From NCBI GenBank assembly GCA_029204225.1, contig CM055107.1, positions 35,331 through 99,330 on the forward strand: a stretch of 64,000 nt of DNA. Reading direction: 5' to 3'. Origin of the DNA: Diphasiastrum complanatum (lineage: Eukaryota; Streptophyta; Lycopodiopsida; Lycopodiales; Lycopodiaceae). The translations under genes were made by a program, and so were the position numbers. The notes beneath the pieces are model-generated. The model saw nothing but the letters and a program-made list of their open reading frames with translations. It had not been told where the DNA came from and did no database searches. Positions 1 to 10,325 of this stretch are shown in pieces (position 1 is the stretch's first letter; each line of letters opens with the position of its first letter).

Positions 1-325
1 TCTCGGTATCCACAAATCCTCCAATAGTATCCCACACCAAAACTGGTGGCAGTCTCACGACACCAACCTCAAAGCTTTAATACAAATTTTCAATAATAGC
101 CATATAGGTTCGCTGGCCATTCATTATAACCTTGTTTATTTAGAAATGGGTAGTCAACACATCCAAAAAAGTGTCCCAAGAAAATGCTTGTTCATTTTGA
201 TCCTTGTAGATAGGTGCGGCTACTAGCAATGACATTGTTGAAGCTAATGACCAGGCTACATAATTTCTTTTTTTTGACATTTTCAAAAATTTGTAACTTC
301 CTCGACACTTAACGAAATGAGAAAT

Positions 326-342
326 TCTCGGCAATGGTGCCA
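326..342 (-). promoter_or_regulatory. Primer-binding site, tRNA-Asp type
   Basis: Minus-strand TGGCACCATTGCCGAGA lies four bases inside the LTR end (…CTACA). It resembles the TGGCGCCGTTGCCGGGG primer site of plant Athila/Tat Gypsy elements, with a few C-to-T/G-to-A type changes that suggest decay by deamination. Confidence 0.6.
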
Positions 343-773
343 AAACTGTAGTGGAATTATTTCCTATCCTATCCTCAATCCAGGATCCAAGCATCAAGGA
401 GATGAACGTAGTCGTCACGCAGAGGTTCGATCCCGTGAGAGCGATAGCATCTCTCAGATTTCAGCATGTATGAAAGATCCACATCCAACTCTAACATCCA
501 TTAACACTAAGATTAACACTACATCCATTAACCCTAAGATCCATAATGATAATAACTTACTCTTTCTCTCTCTCCCTTTCTCTCTCACCAAAAGCATAAG
601 AAATAGTAATTCCAATAACATTCAGATCCAACAATTAGCAAATACATCAAAGCATGAGAGATGGAAGAATATAGTTAGAGAGCAAGGACATTCACAAGTC
701 CATTCCATAAGAGAATCAATCTGCTTGTATTGAAATGAAGATGAAAACACGAGGAGCAAGTCAAGTTTGTCCC

Positions 774-781
774 TATTTATA
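774..781 (-). promoter_or_regulatory. LTR TATA box, inner unit
   Basis: Second TATAAATA, in the duplicated unit. The tandem duplication gives this LTR two possible start sites. Confidence 0.5.
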
Positions 782-1430
782 GTGGAGAGGAGGACCTTGG
801 CCTCAAAATCCTATTTGAAATTGAAATTTGGTGGGAACCCCAACTTTATTCACTAGCTTGACATTTAGGCTTGCGACATTAAAAGTCCCACAAAAAGGCC
901 TAAAGTCCTTCCATTGACTTTCTAAATATCAAATCTGTATGTGACGATTGGGTTGGCACACGCAGGGTGCCAAATCCCTCACTTATTAACTAGGGTTAGG
1001 GAATGATTGTAGTGGAATGATTTCCTATCCTATCCTCATTCCAAGATCCAAGAAACAAGGAGATGAAGCTTGGTGTCACACAGAGGTTTGATCCCGTGAG
1101 AGCGATAGCATATCTCAGATTTCAGCATGTATGAAAGATCCACATCCAACTCTAACATCCATTAACACTAAGATTAACACTACATCCATTAACCCTAAGA
1201 TCCATAATGATAATAACTTACTCTTTCTCTCTCACCAAAACCATAAGGAATAGTAATTCCAATAACATTCAGATCCAACAATTAGCAAATACATCAAAGC
1301 ATGAGAGATGGAGGAATATAGTTAGAGAGCAAGGACATTCACAAGTCCATTCCATAAGAGAATCAATCTGCTTGTATTGAAATGAAGATGAAAACATGAG
1401 GAGCAAGTCGAGTGTGCCCCTATTTATAGT

Positions 1431-1438
1431 GGAGAGGA
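1431..1438 (-). promoter_or_regulatory. LTR TATA box, outer unit
   Basis: Minus-strand TATAAATA followed by a GC-richer stretch, the expected core promoter of this LTR. Confidence 0.55.
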
Positions 1439-1757
1439 GGACCTTGGCCTCAAAATCCTATTGGCCGATTTCTACCTCCCTAACTATTCACATTAAAAAA
1501 GAGTGGGAACCCATTCATTAATTGGAGGGAACCAATTTGAAATTGAAATTTGGTGGGAACCCCAACTTTATTCACTAGCTTGACATTTAGGCTTGTGACA
1601 TTAAAAGTCCCACGAAAAGGCCTAAAGTCCTTCCATTGACTTTCTAATTATCAAATCTCTATGTGACGATTGGGTTGGCACACGCAAGGTGCCAAATCCC
1701 TCACTTATTAGCTAGGGTTAGGGTTTTCTCGATATCCGCAAACCTTCCAATAGTCCA

Positions 1758-3167
1758 CTGGCTTCCAAGTCTTGATCGAGTGGCATCCATTTACTCTTGG
1801 GTTTTTTTCTTTTTTGATAATAGAAGCATAAACTCAACATATGCTGTTCTATTTGGTAGCGAAAGCACATGGAAAACATTTTGATTCTACATTCTATTTC
1901 TCCATTTGATTTTTTGTCTCAGCCTTCATCCATAAGTTTAGATAATAAACTATCTGATAAATTTTTGCATACAAACATTATTATTTTGTGTACATTAACG
2001 CTTGAAAAGAAAACCACAAATATATTCAAAGAAATATATCAAGAATGTACATTGAGTCATAAAAGAAGATTCCATAATCAACAAGATCTTTTGCAGTTCT
2101 ACATCTATATTGCAGATGTCCAATATCAGTGTGTATTACATCTAACACACCTGCAAGAGATCCACTTGGCTCCCATTCATTTATATTGGATGGATATAAA
2201 TCTGCAAGAGAAAAATGATCAGATTGGCAACTTTAGTAATAAATGATAAGGAATGATGAAAAATCTAAGTATTGTAAAATATCAATACTCACAATTGTTT
2301 TTTTTTGTGATCCTAATGGTTGATGAATCCTTGCACATTTATCTCTGAATGCACATATACATGTTGGACTAAAATTTTGGAAATAGATTCTCCTTCTGAT
2401 GATGTTCTTAAGTCCAAAATTTTGGCCTTCCCATAAGATCGAAATGATGGAGTTTTCTGATCTCCCTCAGCCAGACCTGCCTTCTGCCATGTCTACGGCC
2501 AATATCAAGGAGGACACGGGCACGAGAAGGTTATACAGTGGTTATGGCACGAGCAATGGCTTTGGTCCTAGCCATCATGGTTAGATATAAAAGAATGATA
2601 GAAAAAAATATTTGCAGAAGAAAAGACACAAAAAACTTTGCAGAAAAAAGGACACAAAAATATTTGCAACGGGAAGCTTGAAAGATTGAGTATTGATTTG
2701 GAGCACAGGATTAGCAACAGAAAAAATAAAAAGAAAGTGAAGTTCCATGCTCGAAAGCGATATTGGAGATATCACGGTATCGATCTTTGAGCGCAGTAGA
2801 CGATGGCGGATTCTAGAAGGCTGTTGGACAGGCTTGAGATTGATATTGCGATGTAAAACACTAAAAATTTGTGAGGAAAAATGAAAAATCCATGGGGGTA
2901 TTCATAAAAAAAAAATTGCACGTGTGAAAAACTGACGAGAGACATGTGGCATCAATTCAGTGATCCACATGTAAATTCGTACAAATCATTATGACTCATT
3001 AATGAGGGACACGTGGGTGTGTCACACGTGCATGAATCAGATATCGCCAAGCATCATTCTGCACGTGACAACTGTCATATCAATCATTTTCTGTAAGGCC
3101 GAATATTTTGGACCAATCATGCAACAACACGTGTCGTTCGTGATTTTTGATTTTTGGGTCTATTATC
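1758..3167. other. Non-coding stretch, nothing recognised
   Basis: AT-rich DNA with short frames only (longest near 1869-2246). None shows a domain, codon bias or splice pattern that I recognise. Around 2590-2660 an A-rich phrase ending in 'aaaaggacacaaaaa' is repeated imperfectly. Confidence 0.4.
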
Positions 3168-3460
3168 GATTTCAAGCGCACTTTTCAATCTCATTTCTCT
3201 TCATTTGTACCTCTATGCCTGAAATCAATATTCCTTTCTAGGATATCGCGTCAAATTTGATTCAAAAAAAATTTGATTTCTGCGTCAAATATCGATTTCA
3301 AGTGCACCTTTCAACCTTTTTGCTTTCCATTTGTACATCCACACCTGAGATCGATAGATATCGCTCTCAAGTGCCTTTTTTCACCCCAAATTTCACTTTC
3401 CAATGTATCCGCGGTCAAAACCGATACTAGAAGTCTATTTGACGCGCTTGAGATCGATAT
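3168..3460. repeat. Imperfect tandem repeat, unit about 124 bp
   Basis: The phrase 'atcgatttcaagtgcacctttcaa' and its variants begin near 3165 and 3289, each followed by a C/T-rich stretch with 'catttgtac' and 'cctgaaatc/cctgagatc'. A third, weaker start lies near 3370. No coding signal. Confidence 0.5.
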
Positions 3461-3680
3461 TCCACTAAAAAAACTAAGAATTTGTGACACTAAATAAAAA
3501 ATTCAAAACATGTGGTATATTGTCTACCAAATATGTTTTTGATGGTATTTATTCATAAACAAGATGCCAGCGACTGATGGTATATCATTCATAAACAAGA
3601 TGTCTAGCTATGCGATGGCATAGCCAATCACATTTGTCAGCGATGCATAAATACATATCAAAAACCATCAAAAACCATCA

Positions 3681-4676
3681 AGAGTTATTTGGTGCACTTA
3701 ACCTAGTCGGTGAACATAGACATATGATCAAGTATTGTTTTGACAGATACTTGCAGAGTTAACAAATCGTTGGGTGAAGATTTATCGATTAACTTATAAA
3801 TGATTTGGATATGAATCTAAATGTGGTGTTGTATTGTACAATTAAGATCTACACCTAGACATTTGAGATTTCTGAATCATTGGCAATTAACTTGAGTAGT
3901 TGATTACTCCAGGATGAAGTTAGTTGGTGAAACGATCAGTGTGATGTGGTTGCACCAGAAACTGGTAGTTTTGATTTATATTGCTTGTAAGACGCATGAT
4001 TAGTGAATCTTCATCAGTTAAAATTATGTGCATTCTTGGTAGAGTATTCCTTAGTTAAGGAATGGACTTAGATCACTAGTGATTGTATCCTAGTGAGCTC
4101 AATAAACACATTCTTATTTGGCAGATTCTGGAGGAATCTGCCAAATAAGAATGTGTTTATGTATTGGGTCATAGTGAGATTATTCACTTATGTGCACGAT
4201 TAATCTTGTATGAATCTATTGTGTATTCCTGGTTAGTAGAGTTATTTGGTGCACTTAACCTAGTCGGTAAACATAGACATATGATCAAGTATTGTTTTAA
4301 CAGATACTTGCAGAGTTAACAAATCGTTAGGTGAAGATTTATGGATTAACTTATGAATGATTTGGATATGAATCTAGATGTGGTGTTGTACTGTACAATT
4401 AAGATCTGCTCCTAGACTTTTGAGATTTCTGAATCATTGGCAATTAAACTGAGTAGTTGATTACTCCAGGATGAAGTTAATTGGTGAAATGATCAGTGTG
4501 ATGTGGTTGCACCAGAAACTGGTAGTTTTGAGTTATATTGCATGTAAGACGCATGATTAGTGAATCTTCATCAGTTAAAATTATGTGCATTAGGATATAT
4601 AGTATTCTTGCTAGAGTATTCCTTAGTTAGGGAATGGACTTAGATCATTAGTGATTGTATCCCAGTGAGCTCAATT
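3681..4676. repeat. Tandem duplication, two copies of about 420-440 bp
   Basis: 3681-4102 and 4238-4676 align over nearly their whole length, both opening with AGAGTTATTTGGTGCAC and closing with GTGAGCTCAAT. The second copy has a few small insertions. The copies are separated by 135 bp that starts with a perfect hairpin (4102-4160). No reading frame is conserved between the copies. Confidence 0.8.
4102..4160. repeat. Perfect 27-bp inverted repeat with 5-nt loop
   Basis: Arm 4102-4128 is the exact reverse complement of 4134-4160; the loop is TGGAG. It sits at the point where the first duplicated copy ends, between 'gagctcaat' and 'gtattggg'. The exact match means it is young or recently corrected. 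Confidence 0.85.
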
Positions 4677-5950
4677 AGATAACGAATCATAATGAATCCG
4701 AGAATAATAATTAAATTGTATTCAGCAGATCTTTGGATATCTAGATTCAGTTTTAGATAGTGAATCTAAAGTCTTTGTTGTTGAAGATGAGTGTCATTTT
4801 GGTATGCATTCAGTCTTTAATTACTAGTGGTTAATAGAACTTGAATCTTGCACTTCAGTTAAAGAATCATGTTTGAAGAATATTCCTAAATCCAGTATTT
4901 TTTTAGTGGAAAGATTTTGGAATGATTCTTACTTTTCATGAGTTATGTTGGACATATACTCCAGTATCCTATAAATGATTATGGTTTTCGATTCCTAAAA
5001 ATTATGATTGACGAATCATACGAATCTAAATATTTCTGATTGACGGATCATAAATAGATACTTAATTATTGTCAGAGGATTACATAGAATTGTGATGATT
5101 CTTAAGTGTGATGATTAAATCTTGATCTTTTAATTGAGTAATTGAATCAGTGTTTGAATCTCTTTACTCTAGTATTTTATTGAGAACCTATGGATCTCAC
5201 AGACATTCTCACAAGGGAAGTTACTTTACTTGTAGAGAATTTAACTTACCTAGTAGATGTTATTCTGCTATAATTTATGGTCTGTAGATCCTAGAGTGTA
5301 GTTTTTTTTTCTTCTATCCGATGTGTGTCCAACGCATTTTTATGTTGGATTGTGACGTCCCTGATTAGGTTGAAAATAAATAAAAAAATGTGTGAAAAAA
5401 TAGTGCGCACAGTTTTATCGGGCTATTCTTGGAGTGGTGTTCTTGGAGAAGCGATGTTCATGAATTGTTTTTGAAACAATATTTTTGAGTTGCATTCAAC
5501 ATTTGGATCAAATAATAGGCTATGATGAGATACTTTTCATTCCTAAATCACTTAATACACATAGATTACTTTGAATTCCTATATTTTATTGCATTACTTC
5601 ATGTGCATTATGAATGACAATACTTTATTGCATTGCTTTATGGACATCATAAATTTCATTTAGATTTCTATATATGATATTGATTATTGTTTTGAAATCC
5701 GACATTGCGCATGGTTTTAAATTCTTAGTTAGTTATTACGTCAACCCACATCTCGAAATTCGACATTGCAATTTTTGACAAAAGAACATTGCACATATAA
5801 AAGCAATGGCAATATAGCACAATCACTTGCAATAATAATATATTCGTAATATCAATCAATGTATTACAAAAAAAAAAAATTGGTGCTTTAATTTCGCATG
5901 AGTCTCTAGATCTGTAGATCTAAGATGTACATCAACTAAAACTTATAAGC
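4677..5950. other. Non-coding AT-rich stretch
   Basis: No frame of note. Many short 'gaatcat/attgacgaatcat' phrases recur between 4960 and 5110. A poly-A run lies near 5870. Confidence 0.4.
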
Positions 5951-6660
5951 CTAATATATAAACTTATCAATGTACTCGTCGTCATCATGACGTCCAGTCT
6001 ACATGAACACAAGCAAACAAACTACAAAAATACTTAATGCTCGGTTGTACTAAATTAAATAAAATTAGTATGAATACAAGTCACATTAGTATGAATAAAA
6101 AACTAGTACTTACATTTGGAGGATGACCCTCGTTCTTTAGTTTGTCGACAAATGCCTGATATGATTCCTTGAAGGCAAAGTCGTACTCCTCCTTAGTTGG
6201 TAGAAGTCCATAGTCCGCCAACTATCCATGCATTCAATTCAAGTTGAGATTAATTTAGGGATAAGTTGGAGCAGCTAGTCATAATGCATGTTACAAAATA
6301 AAAGCATATGAAATCAAAGATAAACTATAAGAGTAGTTTAGGTTCACTTACCATGCTTGCTTGCAATCCTGCCTTTCTGCTCGAGCCCAACCTAGGATTG
6401 CCTATCCCATGCATCCTAGCGGTCGTGGCATCTTTTTGAATCTTGTATTTATCTGGTGTTCATTCATCTACTTTTACACGATTCCAATCATTTCTTGGAC
6501 ACCAGGAGGGCTTGGATTGCCCATCCCTATAAGCTCGTCGTGCCATATCACGACAATGCCTAATCCATAAGCTCATATGCTTATGAATTTCCTTCTTGTC
6601 GAATTCCTCTTCTTGCTGGAATTTGTCACAAAGGGTACCAACAACCTGTCATCTAAGATC
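5951..6660 (-). pseudogene. Decayed three-exon transposon-type gene (family X, copy 1)
   Basis: Three exon-like blocks on the minus strand have good splice signals. Block one (about 6660-6352) ends ATG|GTAAGTG. Block two (6221-6114) is entered by a TAG acceptor and left by GTAAGT. Block three (5998-5951) is entered by TGTAG and ends in TAG. Block one carries KPSWCPRNDW and, after an in-frame TGA, GNPRLGSSRKAGLQASM. Block two reads LADYGLLPTKEEYDFAFKES. Plus-strand DNA at 53354-54282 has the same blocks, splice positions and motifs, so these are two copies of one family. The charged sequence and the nearby TNP2 suggest the second gene of a CACTA element (Transposase_24-like), but that name is inference. 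The internal stop marks it as broken. Confidence 0.6.
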
Positions 6661-6729
6661 GACAGATTCTTTGGATAGATTAAGTTTATGCTATTTGTGT
6701 TTCGTACTTGTGCATATATGCAGTTTATC

Positions 6730-7485
6730 ACAAGGAGATGAATTACATTCAGATCAGTCTAGCGATGAAGACACTACTCAACTTAACAGGGTAAATAATA
6801 AACTTGCATGTTTTCTTGTTCATAAAGATTTTGTTATTATAAGTTAAACTTTGTAATTAGATGACCTCAACTATTGTGCTAAAGTGACATGTACTTGATT
6901 TTTGTTTCTCGTAGAAAAATTATTTTCAAAATAAAATAGGGTGCACAAGCATCGAGTGTGATGGACAAAAGATGCTTGAAAGATGCATTGTTGAAAATCA
7001 TTTGTGGAAGTTTGGACGAAAAGAAGAAGGTCAATCATCAAATTTGGAAGACATTGAGGTTTGTTAGCTTTATTTGTTTTTAATTATAATATTCATCAAT
7101 TTATATGCGTCACTTATGGAATTCGGTTAATGTGTTTAGCCAATAAATTGAACACCATTCCATGGAGTTGATTCATCCGTGTTTAGTTGCAACAACGTCA
7201 AGTTTTGATAGACATGAGGGAACAAAGAACGAAACAAATTCAAGAGGCAAACACAATTGAAAAAAAGAGTAATCAACTTGATTCTAATGACGATGATGAT
7301 GAGGTGCAACACGATGAAGCAATGCACAACATGTTTGAATCTTACTTTGAAACAAATGAGAATGATGTTATGCACGCATCTTCTAATGAGAACGGAGATC
7401 ACGAACAATTTGAGATGGATGAAGACAAGATTCTATTGTGCAAGAAGGCAGACACTCCTTTGTATCCTGAGTTATGGACTGGGCT
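6730..7485 (+). pseudogene. CACTA transposase (TNP2) N-terminal fragment
   Basis: Exon-like blocks lie near 6735-6790, 6915-7058 and 7182-7485, with GT donors at 6791 and 7059 and AG acceptors near 6914 and 7181. The last block encodes a run of Asp/Glu, then LLCKKADTPLYPE. TNP2-like CACTA transposases have a matching stretch of the form LLKDAETPLYPG ahead of the catalytic region. The reading breaks at about 7485, where an LTR begins, so the catalytic core is missing. The C-terminal part appears at 9242-9706. It is divergent from, and only about 70 bp away from, the minus-strand gene at 5951-6660. Confidence 0.6.
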
Positions 7486-7907
7486 CATTACGTTCGCCGC
7501 GTCCATTTACATTTACTTTACTTTATGCATAAGCAGGCCTTAGGCCCTTTTATTCATTAGTGAAACCTAGACTATATGGTTGGCCTTTGGACTTATTATT
7601 CATTATTAGGCCATTTGGACATATTACTGGAGAGTGGGGGCCTTCTTGGAGGGCGCACTATTATACCTCCCAGTTGGCCCTAGCCACCGGAAGCTTCCTT
7701 TTAGGGCTTCCTCTTGGATATAAGTAGGGAAACTCTGTCATTTGCTATTCAGCTGATGATATTGATCTGTCTCTTTAGTCTTCTTAATCTCTCTCTTTCC
7801 TGCTTTCTAGAGTTAAGTCTTGGTTATGTTCTGCTTTCATAGCTTAAGTCTTGCTTATGTGCTGCTTTCATAGCCTAGCTCTAGATCACTTCTAGCTTCA
7901 TCCGTAA
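7486..7907 (+). repeat. LTR of unit K
   Basis: It contains a TATA-like GATATAAGTAGG near 7717 and a 31-bp phrase (TTAAGTCTTG…CATAGC) in two adjacent copies at about 7814-7875. It ends directly before the primer site. Confidence 0.5.
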
Positions 7908-7909
7908 CT

Positions 7910-7921
7910 TGGTATCAGAGC
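7910..7921 (+). promoter_or_regulatory. Primer-binding site, tRNA-iMet
   Basis: TGGTATCAGAGC, an exact match to the usual plant copia primer site. Confidence 0.75.
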
Positions 7922-9241
7922 ACTTTCTTGAGCATAATCTTGCAGATTTTTTTACCTCACCTCCATTGTTGCCCTGCCTTGATCCTCCATTGCTACCCCT
8001 ACAGCTCCATCGCCGCCTTGTCAGCCCTCCTCCATCGTTGCCCCTTGTCCTCCTTGCTGCCTAGCGCTCACCCTGCTTTGCTTCTTCTCTTCCTTGCTGC
8101 CCATCGCTGCTCCTTCCTTTCTCTCTTTGCCGCCCATCGCTGCCCATGCCTCTACTTTGATCTCCTTGTTGCCCCTGTCTTATTCTATTTCTTGTCCATC
8201 GCTATCCCTGCCTTTCGACCTGTCACTTTCATCCAAACTTTTACCATTTTGCAACCATCTTCCGCAATTATTTCGACGGCTCTCCAGCGTCCATCCCCGT
8301 CCAAAAATTCTTCAATTCTGTTTTCGTTTGCCATCTCAATTTGTCATTTGACTCCTGGTTGTCCAGCACATTTTTTCTCTCTTTCTAGTCGTTTCATTTT
8401 TAGCTTACTGTCCTTTGTTAGTTGTGATAATAGCGGTTTTAATAGACTAATTTGGGGTGACGACAAGAATTCTCTCCCTCAAGTTTTTGTCTATTCCTTC
8501 CACTATCATTATGGCATATTCACTTACCCTGAGTGAGATTGCTCAAGGAAACTTATCCGATCAGTTTTGGTGCATGGATGATAGCCTGTATAGTCTCATT
8601 CTTCGCTTTGATACAATTATGATCGGCTTTGCTACTACGCAGTTATAGATTGATTTTTTACAGCCTCATGGTCTTGGAAAAGCTCCTGTCTTTCCTTCAT
8701 TTGGGACTTCCCCTCCATTTGGATTTCTATCTTCTTCTGCTAGTCAATCTGGTGGTAGTCCTTGATACTGATATAGCATGCTATGATACTATTGATGATG
8801 TCATTGCATGCTTTGATGGTGCTACCGATGTTGTTGCATGCCATGATATTGTTCCATGCTTTGATACTAATATATTATGTTTTGCTACTATTGCTGATGA
8901 TGTTGCATGCTTTGATATTTTTGTTGAGTACTTTAATGCTACTCGTGTTCCTGAGCACCATGCTATAGATGTTGTCGCCTATGCTCCTTATTTCAATATT
9001 ATTCATGGGTCTACAGTTTCAAATCCTTTGGCTACTCCAGTAAATCTCCATATGGCATACGGTTATACATTTCATGATGGTTATATTGTATACTCACTAG
9101 CTGATTTTGCTGATACCCGTCTAAATGAATATGCGGTCCTTCTAGATGCATATTTAGGCTAGAACTTATCAGTTGATGCTTCTATTATTATGCCTACGTA
9201 TGGAGTAGATTTTTCATAGATTACCCTAGTGGTGGAATTTA

Positions 9242-9706
9242 TTGATAAACCATCTATTGGATCCTATGCAAATATTCAAAAACGTCGGTGAATCCTTATG
9301 GAACCACATCATTGGCATAAAAGACAACTCCGCAGCTCGTAAAGATCTACAAGTGGCCGATGTGAAAAGGTCCTATTGGATTCAATACACCGAAGGTGGA
9401 GATGAGATTCTACCTAGCATGCCGTGGATTCTTACAAAAGAGCAACTCTCATATGTTAAACATGTCTCAAAACAAATGAGAACTCCAACAGGGTATGCAC
9501 ATTCTTTATGCAAGTCATTTACCAAAGATGGTAAATTTAGTGGATTGAAATTGCGTGATTGGCATAAGATGCTGCAATTCATACTTCCACTTTCTATTCG
9601 AGGTCTCTTCAATGATGACGTACGAAATACGCTTTACAATTTGTTTAATGAATTATCATATCTTAGAATTTGGCTTCTAAGGATATTTGTACTTGGAAGC
9701 TTATGA
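9242..9706 (+). pseudogene. CACTA transposase (TNP2) C-terminal fragment
   Basis: Open frame whose first residues match the TNP2 phrase 'D-M-x-IFKNV'. It continues with WILTKEQLSYVKHV, MRTPTGYA, GLKLRDWHKMLQF and ILPLSIRGL, in the order seen after the catalytic core of CACTA TNP2 transposases (the region annotated DUF4218 in many plant entries). The start Met is not the real start; this is the tail of a larger protein whose N-terminal part lies at 6730-7485. About 400-500 residues of core are missing between them. Confidence 0.75.
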
Positions 9707-10063
9707 ATTATCTTTTAGAATTGTGGATGATTTCATATTGTAATTATAATGATTTTATTATTTTTTAGCTTTAATCTCCTGAGTTAGGTAATATTTCACC
9801 TAGTGTTTCATGTAAGTGCTTTACATGAAGGTGATGTTACTAACTTGTGGCGAATGTAACCCAAATGAAAAATCTATCGCGTAGTGTACTTTTCAAACCT
9901 GGGTTGTACTCTAGTGCAGAGATTGTCACTTGGAAAATAGGATTATCTGTGAGTACTTGTTTGATGTGAAAGTCAGACTAAGGATAATGATTTTCTAGGT
10001 TGTTATTGAAAGTTAAAGAAACATTTGTTATAATTCTTTCATGTTTGAGAGCTTCTATGGATA
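9707..10063. other. Non-coding stretch
   Basis: No frame or repeat recognised. It runs into a Gypsy polypurine tract at about 10073-10086, so it may be the 3' untranslated part of a plus-strand Gypsy element. Confidence 0.35.
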
Positions 10064-10325
10064 GAAGTAGTTTAAGGAGGGAAGAATGTCATGTCCATGA
10101 TCAGTACATAGGATTCGGTATACTCCTAGTCTTGGATACACGGGACTCTAGTGAAACAAGCTCTTAGTTATGCCACGTCATACTGTTACTTTCGGATCAC
10201 GTCCAGTATGACATGACATAACTAACAGCTTGTTCACTGGAGTACCATGTATCCAAGACTAGGAGTATACTGTATCCTATCTACTGGTCATGCACATAAC
10301 ATTCTTCCCTCCTTAAACTGTTTCT
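10064..10325. repeat. Tail-to-tail Gypsy 3' ends forming an inverted repeat
   Basis: A plus-strand polypurine tract (AAGGAGGGAAGAA, ending 10086) is followed by an LTR start at 10087. A minus-strand copy of the same tract (10314-10302) is followed by an LTR start at 10301. The two LTR starts run towards each other and meet at about 10184/10185, after 98 and 117 bp. The result is an imperfect palindrome of about 120-bp arms. Confidence 0.8.

Larger units (their letters stand above)
1..1757 (-). mobile_element. Short non-autonomous Gypsy-type LTR element, cut by window edge
   Basis: Read on the minus strand this is LTR (1757 to 347), primer-binding site (342 to 326), a short interior (325 to 43), a G-rich polypurine stretch (42 to 29) and the first 28 bases of a second LTR that runs off the window. 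The second LTR start (minus ACTATTGGAGG) matches the first one at about 1754. The interior is under 300 bp and codes for no retroviral protein; its only frame, about 140-270, is a short peptide unlike Gag or Pol. That layout is the TRIM type. The primer site resembles the tRNA-Asp site of Athila/Tat Gypsy elements. The same LTR start and polypurine region occur at 35163-35485 after Gypsy pol, so this is probably a deletion derivative of that lineage. Confidence 0.65.
347..1757 (-). repeat. LTR carrying an internal tandem duplication
   Basis: Two units, about 349-1002 and 1008-1722, are near-identical head to tail. Both hold the cytosine-rich stretch near 560, the TATA motif and the T-poor end near the primer site. 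The second unit has roughly 75 extra bases near 1470-1545 that the first lacks. The duplication lies inside the LTR, because the primer-binding site occurs only once, next to the first unit. Confidence 0.7.
7486..9255 (+). mobile_element. Copia-type LTR unit K, 3' LTR missing
   Basis: An LTR-like block (about 7486-7907) is followed by an initiator tRNA-Met primer site (7910-7921) and about 1.3 kb of interior. The interior has open but odd frames: a Leu/Ser/Pro-rich one at 7928-8536 and, at 8629-9162, one rich in repeated Cys-Phe-Asp. Neither shows a zinc knuckle, protease or RT. A second LTR is not visible before TNP2 sequence resumes at about 9260, so the unit is truncated or a large-interior non-coding type. 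The left limit is set by where TNP2 similarity stops and is approximate. Confidence 0.5.

Noticed and set aside
2399-2584. 61-codon frame with Pro-rich start
   Set aside because: Too short, with no supporting context.
7928-8536. 202-codon Leu/Ser/Pro-rich frame after the LTR of unit K
   Set aside because: C/T-rich leader of an LTR element with repeated GCCCATCGCTGC words. No signal or domain; the open frame is explained by base composition.
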